Assembly (NCBI GenBank): GCA_017399515.1
Contig: JAFQBZ010000003.1
Location: 1-5,866 of the forward strand
Direction of reading: 5' to 3'
Length of the DNA: 5,866 bases
From: Clostridia bacterium
GTDB taxonomy: Bacteria; Bacillota; Clostridia; Christensenellales; UBA1242
Shown here: positions 1 through 5,404 of the stretch, piece by piece
Layout of the letters: every line of letters starts with the position of its first letter
Position numbering within the stretch: the stretch's first letter is position 1
Position numbers and translations under genes: made by a program
The notes under the pieces: generated by a model
Told to the model about the DNA's origin: nothing
What the model saw: only the letters and a program-made list of their open reading frames with translations
Database searches by the model: none

Positions 1-2283
1 CATTTCAAGTGCTTTGTTAAGTGCAGGGCATGAGTGAACACAGTTTTCACAGCCTGTGCAATCTTTTGGTGAAATTTGAATCTTGAATGAATATCCAGGA
101 ACACCAATTGCAGGAATTGCACCAACTTCTTTAGCAAGGTCGCTGTCAGTTGGAACAAGATAAGGGCGAATAACTGCATGTGGACAAACAAGTGCACATT
201 GGTTACATTGAACGCAGTTTTCTTTTATCCATTTTGGAAGCATTGTTGCAATGTTTCTCTTTTCATACTGAGAAGTTGCTGTGTGTGATGAACCTGTAAC
301 ATCAAATGCAGAAACAGGAAGGTTATCACCAAGTTTAAGTTCGATTGGACGAATGTAATCTTTATAATATGGGTCAGTGATTGGGTTGAATGCTGGCTCG
401 CTTGTTGCCTTGCTCCAAGAAGCAGGGTATTTAACTTCGCGAAGATTTGCAAGTGAACGGTCAATTGCATCGATGTTCATTTGAACAACTTTGTCACCCT
501 TAGAAGCATAAGTTTTTGCAGCAGCGTCTTTAATGTGTGCAATTGCTGTTTTTGTGTCAAGCACGCCAGCAAGTGCAAAGAATGCAGTTTGCATAACAAC
601 ATTGATTCTTCTGTTTAAGCCAACTTCTTCTGCAACTTTTTCAGCATCAATTGTGAAGAATTTAAGTTTTTTGTCAGCAATAAATTTCTTCATTGAAGCA
701 GGAAGTTCTTTTTCCATTTCTGCATCACTCCAAGGTGAGTTCAAAAGGAAAGTTCCGCCCATTTTAACTTGACTTAACATATCATATTTGTTCACATAAC
801 TCTTGTTATGGCAAGCAACAAAGTCTGGGCTTTGAGTGAGATATGGCGCATTGATTGGCTTTTTGCTCATTCTTAAATGGCTTGTGGTAAGTCCACCAGA
901 TTTTTTACTGTCATAAACGAAGTATGCTTGACCATAGAAGCCAGCGTATTCACTGATGATTTTAATGCTGTTTTTGTTTGCTGAAACAGTTCCATCAGAA
1001 CCAAGTCCATAGAATCTGCATTCAACAGCATCTTTATCTTTGAAATCAAGTTTGAGTTTGTTTTCAGGAAGTGAAGTGAATGTTACATCATCGTTAATGC
1101 CAACGGTGAAGTGATTTTTTGGTTTTGCTGCAAGCATATTTTCATAAACTGCAACAACATGGTTATGTGTATATTCTTTGCAAGAAAGACCATATCTTCC
1201 ACCAAGAACACGAATGCCAGAAATGCCAGCATCGTTAAGAGCAGCAATAACATCTTCAGCAAGTGGTTCATAAGTTGCACCACATTCTTTTGTTCTATCA
1301 AGAACGGTAATCATTTTTGTTGTTTTTGGAAGTGCTTTAACAAATCGAGAAACATCAAATGGGCGATAAAGTCTAACTTTAATCACACCAACTTTTGCAC
1401 CTGTTTTTGCAAGAGCAGCAACTGCTTGAATTGTTGTGTCTGCACCAGAACCCATAACAACAATAACATTTTCAGCATCTTTTGCACCATAGTATTCAAA
1501 AAGACCATATTTTCTTCCGGTTGCTTCACCGATATCTTTTAAGATATTTTCAACAATTGAAGGAATTGCATCAATATATTTGTTGCAAGCCTCTCTGTTT
1601 TGGAAGAAGATGTCTTCACCTTGGTTTGTACCTTTTTGAATTGGGTTTGATGGGGTGAATTCATTTGTTCTTTCATAAATGTTGCCATATTTTTCAGCAA
1701 GTGCTTTCACAGTTGCATCTTGAATGGCTGTGATTGTGTTAACTTCGTGTGAAGTTCTAAAGCCATCAAAGAAATGCACAAAAGGAATTTTTGAAGCATT
1801 TGTTGCAAGGTGAGTAGCAAGTGACATATCTTGTGATTCTTGAACGCTTGAAGAAGCAAGCATTGCAAAGCCTGTTTGTCGAACGCCCATAACATCACTG
1901 TGGTCACCAAAAATTGAAAGTGCGTGAGTTGCGATTGTTCTTGCAGCAACATGAATTACGCAAGGAAGCATTTCACCAGCAATTTTATACATATTTGGAA
2001 TCATAAGGAGCAAACCTTGTGATGATGTGAATGTTGTTGACTTAGAACCAGCGGTGAGTGCACCGTGAAGCGCACCAGCAGCACCTGCTTCAGATTGCAT
2101 TTCAGTAACTTCAACAACCTTTCCAAAAATATTCTTTTTGCCTTTAACGCCCCAAGCGTCAATGTTTTCAGCCATTGGTGAAGATGGGGTGATTGGATAA
2201 ATAAAGGCAGTGTCTGACATCATGTATGCCATACTTGCGGCGGCAGTGTTGCCGTCAATGGTAATTCTTTTTTGATTATCCAT
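1..2283 (-). CDS. nifJ: Pyruvate:ferredoxin (flavodoxin) oxidoreductase, N-terminal 761 residues, 3' end outside window
   Basis: Oxidatively decarboxylates pyruvate to acetyl-CoA and CO2 and passes electrons to ferredoxin; a cytoplasmic thiamine-diphosphate and Fe-S enzyme central to anaerobic fermentation. The frame is open from the ATG at 2283 to the window edge. Family landmarks appear in order: PITPSS (residues 30-35), EMQSEAGAAGA (61-71; E65 matches the catalytic glutamate), an AAR ending at R115 followed by FGDHSD (125-130), VRLYRPFD (303-310), VLDRTKE (326-332), GLGSDGTV (426-433) and the EKR motif (674-676). Two 4Fe-4S motifs follow: CxxCxxCxxxCP at C690/C693/C696/C700, and CTGCENCVHSCP with C742/C745/C748/C752. 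Bacterial homodimeric enzymes usually have about 1170-1190 residues, so roughly the last third, with the C-terminal thiamine-binding domain, is missing here. GGAG at 2298-2295 lies 11 nt before the start. Transcription is divergent from truA. The family assignment is very secure; preference for pyruvate over another 2-oxoacid is inferred from family likeness. Confidence 0.97.
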   Translation of the reverse strand, partial: MDNQKRITIDGNTAAASMAYMMSDTAFIYPITPSSPMAENIDAWGVKGKKNIFGKVVEVTEMQSEAGAAGALHGALTAGSKSTTFTSSQGLLLMIPNMYKIAGEMLPCVIHVAARTIATHALSIFGDHSDVMGVRQTGFAMLASSSVQESQDMSLATHLATNASKIPFVHFFDGFRTSHEVNTITAIQDATVKALAEKYGNIYERTNEFTPSNPIQKGTNQGEDIFFQNREACNKYIDAIPSIVENILKDIGEATGRKYGLFEYYGAKDAENVIVVMGSGADTTIQAVAALAKTGAKVGVIKVRLYRPFDVSRFVKALPKTTKMITVLDRTKECGATYEPLAEDVIAALNDAGISGIRVLGGRYGLSCKEYTHNHVVAVYENMLAAKPKNHFTVGINDDVTFTSLPENKLKLDFKDKDAVECRFYGLGSDGTVSANKNSIKIISEYAGFYGQAYFVYDSKKSGGLTTSHLRMSKKPINAPYLTQSPDFVACHNKSYVNKYDMLSQVKMGGTFLLNSPWSDAEMEKELPASMKKFIADKKLKFFTIDAEKVAEEVGLNRRINVVMQTAFFALAGVLDTKTAIAHIKDAAAKTYASKGDKVVQMNIDAIDRSLANLREVKYPASWSKATSEPAFNPITDPYYKDYIRPIELKLGDNLPVSAFDVTGSSHTATSQYEKRNIATMLPKWIKENCVQCNQCALVCPHAVIRPYLVPTDSDLAKEVGAIPAIGVPGYSFKIQISPKDCTGCENCVHSCPALNKALEM

Positions 2284-2320
2284 ATTTTTTTATTCTCCAT
2301 ATTTATTTATTATGAAAATT

Positions 2321-2338
2321 ATTGGCAAAAGTGCCAAT
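2321..2338. promoter_or_regulatory. Perfect 7-4-7 palindrome in the oxidoreductase leader, candidate operator
   Basis: ATTGGCA (2321-2327) and TGCCAAT (2332-2338) are exact reverse complements around an AAAG spacer. Counted from the predicted transcript start near 2347, the element covers about +10 to +27 of the oxidoreductase mRNA, a usual place for a repressor site. No U-run follows it, so it is not an intrinsic terminator. Its size and symmetry are like those of redox repressor sites such as Rex (TTGTGAAnnnnTTCACAA type), but the arms differ, so no regulator is assigned. It could also act as a small 5' hairpin that stabilises the mRNA. Confidence 0.5.
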
Positions 2339-2353
2339 TCATAACACAATTAA

Positions 2354-2383
2354 ATTATAAAATATTAAAAATAATAAAGTCAA
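2354..2383 (-). promoter_or_regulatory. Sigma-A-type promoter of the oxidoreductase gene
   Basis: On the minus strand, TTGACT (2383-2378) is followed after 18 bp by a perfect TATAAT (2359-2354). Transcription would start near 2347, giving a leader of about 64 nt before the ATG at 2283. The spacer is almost pure A/T. The call rests on hexamer match and spacing only. Confidence 0.7.
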
Positions 2384-2422
2384 ACAACAAATGGCAGTTA
2401 TTGAAAAATTGGTCATTTGTGA

Positions 2423-2451
2423 TTGAAAAAGCAACGGTTTTGTGGTATCAT
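2423..2451 (+). promoter_or_regulatory. Promoter of truA, placed so that the mRNA begins at the start codon
   Basis: TTGAAA (2423-2428) is followed after exactly 17 bp by TATCAT (2446-2451), with a TG one base upstream of the -10 (2443-2444), giving an extended -10. The usual distance puts +1 at 2458, the A of the truA ATG. No other good promoter is seen between here and the oxidoreductase gene. Confidence 0.62.
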
Positions 2452-2457
2452 CAGTTT

Positions 2458-3207
2458 ATGGAAAGATTTAAACTTATTATTCAATATGACGGAACTGAAT
2501 TTTCAGGGTTTCAAATTCAACCAGAAAAGAGAACAGTTCAAGGTGAACTTGAGAAAGTTCTTTCGTTTTTAGTGGGTGAACAAGTGCGACTTTATGCAAG
2601 CGGAAGAACCGACACAGGCGTTTCTGCATTTGCTCAAGTTTGTCATTTTGACACAGATAAAGTGGTTGATGCAAAAAAACTTGAAGTGAGTCTTAATGGA
2701 TTGCTTCCAGCAGATATTGCAGTGCCAAGTGTTGAAAAAGTAGGAATGGATTTTGATTCAAGATTCACAGCCAAAAAGAAAACCTATCAGTTCAGGTTTT
2801 ATGTTTCAAGATATGAACTTCCACTTCTTGAAAAACAGGCAGTTCGAATTAATCATTATGCCGACATTACGCTTATGAATGAGGCGTGTAAATTTTTGAT
2901 TGGAACTTATGATTTTTCATCATTTGTGGCAGCAAAATCAGGCAAAACTGACTTTGTTCGAACAATTTATGATGCGAAAATTGTCGAGATTGGTGATGGC
3001 ATTTTTGCCTTTGAAATCACAGGAAATGGCTTTTTATATAACATGGTTCGAATCATTTTTGGAACTCTTTTAAAAGTGGCTTATGGCAAAATGAAACCAG
3101 AAGAAATGAAGTCAGTTATTGAGGCAATGGATCGTAAAAAAGCCGGAAAAACCATGCCAGCAAAGGGCTTGGTGCTTAAAAATGTGGTTTATGATGACCA
3201 AAATTAA
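2458..3207 (+). CDS. truA: tRNA pseudouridine(38-40) synthase TruA
   Basis: Converts uridines 38, 39 and/or 40 in the anticodon stem of tRNAs to pseudouridine; cytoplasmic. The product is 249 residues, a normal TruA length. Family motifs are present: IIQYDGTEFSGFQIQP near the N-terminus (7-22), RTVQGELE (25-32), and the catalytic loop ASGRTDTGV (47-55) with the nucleophile D52. The later NGFLYNMVR segment is also typical. The start is set at 2458 because the protein aligned with known TruA begins here. The same frame stays open back to 2272, but those 62 extra residues are low-complexity, resemble no TruA, and run through both promoters. No Shine-Dalgarno sequence precedes the ATG, in line with a leaderless mRNA. 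No terminator hairpin is seen after the stop, so transcription may continue into rplM, a common gene order in Bacillota. Confidence 0.96.
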   Translation: MERFKLIIQYDGTEFSGFQIQPEKRTVQGELEKVLSFLVGEQVRLYASGRTDTGVSAFAQVCHFDTDKVVDAKKLEVSLNGLLPADIAVPSVEKVGMDFDSRFTAKKKTYQFRFYVSRYELPLLEKQAVRINHYADITLMNEACKFLIGTYDFSSFVAAKSGKTDFVRTIYDAKIVEIGDGIFAFEITGNGFLYNMVRIIFGTLLKVAYGKMKPEEMKSVIEAMDRKKAGKTMPAKGLVLKNVVYDDQN

Positions 3208-3237
3208 CAAATTCTTAAAAGAAAAGTTGGAAAATTA

Positions 3238-3266
3238 TTGACAACTTGCTTTAAATGATATAAAAT
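3238..3266 (+). promoter_or_regulatory. Promoter of the rplM-rpsI operon
   Basis: A consensus TTGACA (3238-3243) is followed after 17 bp by TAAAAT (3261-3266). An overlapping TATAAA (3259-3264), with TG at 3256-3257, is a second possible -10 with 15-bp spacing. Transcription should start near 3271-3273. The perfect -35 fits a strongly expressed ribosomal protein operon. Confidence 0.75.
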
Positions 3267-3267
3267 A

Positions 3268-3340
3268 GACGAGCATAGGACTATGGACGAATATGTATTC
3301 ATAGTCGTAATTTCGCAAAAAAATATTATAAAAGAAAGGT
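3268..3340 (+). ncRNA. Candidate L13-type ribosomal protein leader RNA
   Basis: The roughly 75 nt between the promoter and rplM hold a 7-bp stem, GACTATG (3279-3285) with CATAGTC (3300-3306), around a 14-nt loop. A second CATAG copy (3274-3278) can pair with the same CTATG (3281-3285), so two alternative folds are possible. From memory, the GACGA...GGAC.ATGGACG...CAT.GTCG layout resembles the L13_leader family described upstream of rplM-rpsI in low-GC Gram-positives, thought to let L13 repress its own operon. The leader ends in the rplM ribosome binding site, AAAGG (3335-3339), so folding could mask it. The 5' boundary is uncertain, because the conserved-looking block begins a few bases before the predicted transcript start. 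The stem is seen; the family and the feedback role are inferred. Confidence 0.68.
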
Positions 3341-3347
3341 AAAAATT

Positions 3348-3788
3348 ATGAAAACATTTATGCAAACTGCTGAGATTAAGTCTCAAAAATGGTATTTAGT
3401 TGATGCAACTAATATGCCTCTTGGCCGTTTGGCTAGCCAAGTTGCTGCAATTCTTCGTGGCAAGAATAAGCCAGAATTTACACCAAACCAACTTTGTGGT
3501 GATCATGTTATCATCATCAATACAGACAAAGTGGTTCTTACAGGTAACAAACTTGAAGATAAATATTATCGTTACCACACAGGCTATGTTGGTGGCCTTA
3601 AAGAAATCCAATACAAAACATTAATGAGCGAAAATTCTGACAAGGCTGTTTATCAAGCAGTTAGAAAAATGCTTCCTAAGAACGCTCTTGGAAGACAAAT
3701 GCTCACATATTTGAGAGTTTATAAAGATGACAAACATGAACAAACTGCTCAAAAACCAGAAGTATTAAATCTTGAAGGTAGAAGGTAA
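3348..3788 (+). CDS. rplM: 50S ribosomal protein L13
   Basis: Primary-binding protein of the large ribosomal subunit, needed early in 50S assembly. The 146-residue product has the normal family length. It carries the typical L13 segments WYLVDATNMPLGRLAS (16-31), the VVLTGNK stretch after the HVIIINTDKV strand, YRYHTGYVGG in the middle and RKMLPKNALGRQML towards the C-terminus. The start is supported by AAAGG at 3335-3339, 8 nt before the ATG. It is the first gene after the leader RNA, and its stop is 5 nt from the rpsI start, so the two are cotranscribed and probably translationally coupled. The rpsI ribosome binding site lies inside the last codons of this gene. Confidence 0.98.
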   Translation: MKTFMQTAEIKSQKWYLVDATNMPLGRLASQVAAILRGKNKPEFTPNQLCGDHVIIINTDKVVLTGNKLEDKYYRYHTGYVGGLKEIQYKTLMSENSDKAVYQAVRKMLPKNALGRQMLTYLRVYKDDKHEQTAQKPEVLNLEGRR

Positions 3789-3793
3789 TAGAT

Positions 3794-4201
3794 ATGGCAA
3801 AGAAAACAGCAAAAGTAGAAAAGATCTGGGCAACCGGAAGAAGAAAAAAGGCTATTGCTAGAGTTAGAATTGGCGCTGGCAAAGGCTCAATCGTTGTTAA
3901 CAAACAACCAATCGAAGAATATTTCAAATCTGAACTTCTTCAAAACGAAGTTAAAACAGCACTTAACCTTGTTGAAGTTGCTGATAAATATGATGTTGAA
4001 ATCACTGTAACAGGTGGTGGACTTTCTGGACAAGCAGGTGCTTGCCGTCACGGTATTGCAAGAGCACTCGTTCTTTCAAATGAAACATTCAAGAGCACAA
4101 TCAAGTCTGCAGGACTTTTAACTCGTGACCCAAGAATGAAAGAAAGAAAGAAATATGGTCTTAAGAAGGCTCGTAAGGCTCCACAATTCTCAAAGAGATA
4201 A
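3794..4201 (+). CDS. rpsI: 30S ribosomal protein S9
   Basis: Small-subunit protein whose C-terminal tail reaches the ribosomal P site. The 135-residue product matches the family (about 130). Visible signatures are ATGRRKKAIARVR near the N-terminus, GGGLSGQAGACRHGIARAL in the centre, and the basic tail LTRDPRMKERKKYGLKKAR ending in the conserved FSKR. The start is set by AAGG at 3782-3785, 8 nt upstream, inside the end of rplM. It is the second and last gene of the rplM-rpsI unit and is followed by a hairpin terminator. Confidence 0.98.
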   Translation: MAKKTAKVEKIWATGRRKKAIARVRIGAGKGSIVVNKQPIEEYFKSELLQNEVKTALNLVEVADKYDVEITVTGGGLSGQAGACRHGIARALVLSNETFKSTIKSAGLLTRDPRMKERKKYGLKKARKAPQFSKR

Positions 4202-4222
4202 TTTTGGAATTATTCAAAAATT

Positions 4223-4261
4223 AAAAACCTCAATGCCACAATGGTTTTGGGGTTTTTCTTT
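4223..4261 (+). terminator. Intrinsic terminator of rplM-rpsI
   Basis: AAAAACCTCAA (4223-4233) pairs with TTGGGGTTTTT (4247-4257) with one G-U wobble. After a single mismatch the helix continues as GCCA/TGGT (4235-4238 with 4242-4245), closed by a CAA loop. The strand then runs through TTTTTCTTTT (4253-4262). It begins about 20 nt after the rpsI stop. Confidence 0.85.
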
Positions 4262-4276
4262 TGCAAAATTTCTTTT

Positions 4277-4304
4277 TTGAAAATTGAATAAGGTATGTTA
4301 TCAA
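4277..4304 (+). promoter_or_regulatory. Putative promoter of the phosphatidyltransferase gene
   Basis: TTGAAA (4277-4282) is followed after 16 bp by TATCAA (4299-4304), with TG at 4296-4297 making an extended -10. The predicted start is near 4311, downstream of the ATG at 4295, which argues for translation from 4340 instead. It resembles the truA promoter (TTGAAA and TG-n-TATCAT). The -10 is not perfect, so confidence is moderate. Confidence 0.5.
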
Positions 4305-4329
4305 ATTATTTGGAAAAATTTAGAAGTTT

Positions 4330-4334
4330 AGGAG
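4330..4334 (+). promoter_or_regulatory. Ribosome binding site that decides the phosphatidyltransferase start
   Basis: AGGAG lies 5 nt before the in-frame ATG at 4340. The upstream in-frame ATG at 4295 has only a weak AAGG (4290-4293) almost touching it, and lies before the predicted transcript start. An out-of-frame ATG at 4336 is too close to the site to be used. Confidence 0.75.
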
Positions 4335-4339
4335 AATGG

Positions 4340-4846
4340 ATGAAAAAGCATATTGCAAATATAATTACAGGTTGTCGTATTTTAGGTAGTGGTTTGTTAT
4401 TGTTATTTCCAGTATTGTCAGTAGAGTTTTATATTATATATATCATTTGTGGTTTTACTGATATGATAGATGGAACTATCGCAAGAAAGACAAATAGTGC
4501 AAGTAAGTTGGGTGAAAAATTAGACACTATGGCAGACCTTGTGTTTGTAATTATATCGTTGATTAAAATATTGCAGGTAATCAATATTCCTATGTGGATA
4601 CTGATATGGGGTATGGTTATTGCTGTTATCAAAATAGGTAATATCATATTTGGATATGTTTCCAAAAAAGAATTTATATCCCTACATACAATAATTAATA
4701 AGATTACAGGATTGTTATTATTTGTTTTGCCATTAACATTATCTTTTATTGAATTGAAGTATAGTTTTATTGTAGTGTGTTTTGTGGCAACAGTTGCAGC
4801 AATTCAGGAAAGTTTTTATATTGCAAGAAATTGTGAAAAGAAATAA
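4340..4846 (+). CDS. Small CDP-alcohol phosphatidyltransferase family membrane protein
   Basis: Members of this family transfer a phosphatidyl group from a CDP-alcohol, usually CDP-diacylglycerol, to an alcohol acceptor at the cytoplasmic membrane. The full signature D-x2-D-G-x2-A-R-x8-G-x3-D-x3-D is intact at residues 41-66: D41, D44, G45, A48, R49, G58, D62, D66. These aspartates bind the metal ions and substrate. The 168-residue protein is highly hydrophobic, with several membrane segments (roughly 15-38, 67-80, 83-105, 118-137 and 142-158). It is a little short beside typical PgsA (about 180-200). The acceptor cannot be read from sequence; glycerol-3-phosphate is possible. Leucine codons are 17 of 20 TTA/TTG and only one CTT, with 11 ATA isoleucines. 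In truA, 13 of 19 leucines are CTT and I see no ATA, which suggests acquisition by transfer. It stands alone between two terminators. Confidence 0.9.
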   Translation: MKKHIANIITGCRILGSGLLLLFPVLSVEFYIIYIICGFTDMIDGTIARKTNSASKLGEKLDTMADLVFVIISLIKILQVINIPMWILIWGMVIAVIKIGNIIFGYVSKKEFISLHTIINKITGLLLFVLPLTLSFIELKYSFIVVCFVATVAAIQESFYIARNCEKK

Positions 4847-4864
4847 TAAAGTTAGATTTCAAAT

Positions 4865-4896
4865 AAAAAAGCAAGGTATTAAACCTTGTTTTTTTT
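4865..4896. terminator. Bidirectional terminator between convergent units
   Basis: CAAGGT (4872-4877) pairs with ACCTTG (4883-4888) around an ATTAA loop. Eight T's follow on the plus strand (4889-4896). On the minus strand the same stem is followed by C and six T's (4871-4865). It sits 25 nt after the phosphatidyltransferase stop and 9 nt after the spmB stop, so it can end both transcripts. Confidence 0.88.
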
Positions 4897-4897
4897 G

Positions 4898-5404
4898 TTA
4901 AAAAATTCTGCAAAATAGACAGGAAAGGGTTGCTCCTAAAAAAGCACTTATAAGGCAAACGGGAATCACATATTTTAACTTTTTAATTTTTGTGGTTGAA
5001 AGATAAACAGCAACAACATAAAATGTGGTTTCAGATGTGCTCATAATAACGCAGGCGCATTTTGCAATATAACTGTCAGGTCCATAGATTGAAAACAATC
5101 TTGAAAGCATTGCCATTGAACCCGAGCCTGTGAATGGGCGAAGAATTAAAAATTCAGTAAGTTCAGTTGGAATTTTAAAAATGTTGAAAATAGGTTCAGC
5201 CATTTTGGCTAAAATTGCAGAGATTCCACTGATTGATAAAAGTTCAACAACTGCAAAAATTGCAACAAGATAAGGAAATGTGTTTATGCATAGGTCAATT
5301 GCTTGTTTTCCACCAGCAACAAAACTATCATAAGCATTAATTTTTTTGATAAGGCTAAAGACTAAAACGAAAATTATGAAAATGGGAATGATGTATGCTG
5401 TCAT
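4898..5404 (-). CDS. spmB: Spore maturation protein B (nucleoside-recognition/Gate-domain membrane protein)
   Basis: Membrane protein that in Bacillus subtilis works with SpmA in dehydrating the spore core, and so in heat resistance; the molecular activity is not firmly known. The 168-residue product is close to the usual length of about 175. Recognisable family segments are the N-terminal membrane helix, AYDSFVAGGKQAIDLCINTF, LRPFTGSGSMAML (typical SpmB has RPxSGSGxxG) and YGPDSYIAKCACVIMSTSET followed by TFYVVAVYL, then a last hydrophobic helix. Its ATG overlaps the spmA stop as ATGA (5404-5401), with AGGAA at 5415-5411 six nt upstream, so translation is coupled to spmA. It is the last gene of its unit, ending at the shared terminator. 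In B. subtilis dacB precedes spmA; that neighbour would be beyond the window. Confidence 0.93.
   Translation of the reverse strand: MTAYIIPIFIIFVLVFSLIKKINAYDSFVAGGKQAIDLCINTFPYLVAIFAVVELLSISGISAILAKMAEPIFNIFKIPTELTEFLILRPFTGSGSMAMLSRLFSIYGPDSYIAKCACVIMSTSETTFYVVAVYLSTTKIKKLKYVIPVCLISAFLGATLSCLFCRIF

Noticed and set aside
1111..1542. A 143-codon open frame on the plus strand, opposite the oxidoreductase gene
   Set aside because: It is rich in Cys, Phe and Asn, as expected from reading the complement of this AT-rich gene, has no recognisable domain, and lies opposite strongly conserved coding sequence.
2272..2457. An upstream extension of truA by 62 codons starting at 2272
   Set aside because: It overlaps the start of the divergent gene, runs through both promoters, is rich in I/K/N with no TruA likeness, and would precede the predicted transcript start.
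3289..3300. A GAATA-TG-TATTC inverted repeat in the rplM leader as a separate hairpin
   Set aside because: A two-base loop cannot close a 5-bp stem well, and its last base belongs to the stronger 7-bp stem; it may only adjust the loop of that stem.
3396..3927. Minus-strand and alternate-frame open stretches within rplM-rpsI
   Set aside because: They lie across two of the most conserved ribosomal protein genes, with no promoter, ribosome binding site or family likeness of their own.
4295..4339. A longer phosphatidyltransferase start at 4295 (15 extra codons)
   Set aside because: This ATG lies before the predicted transcript start and lacks a properly spaced ribosome binding site. The ATG at 4340 has AGGAG five nt upstream and gives the expected N-terminus.
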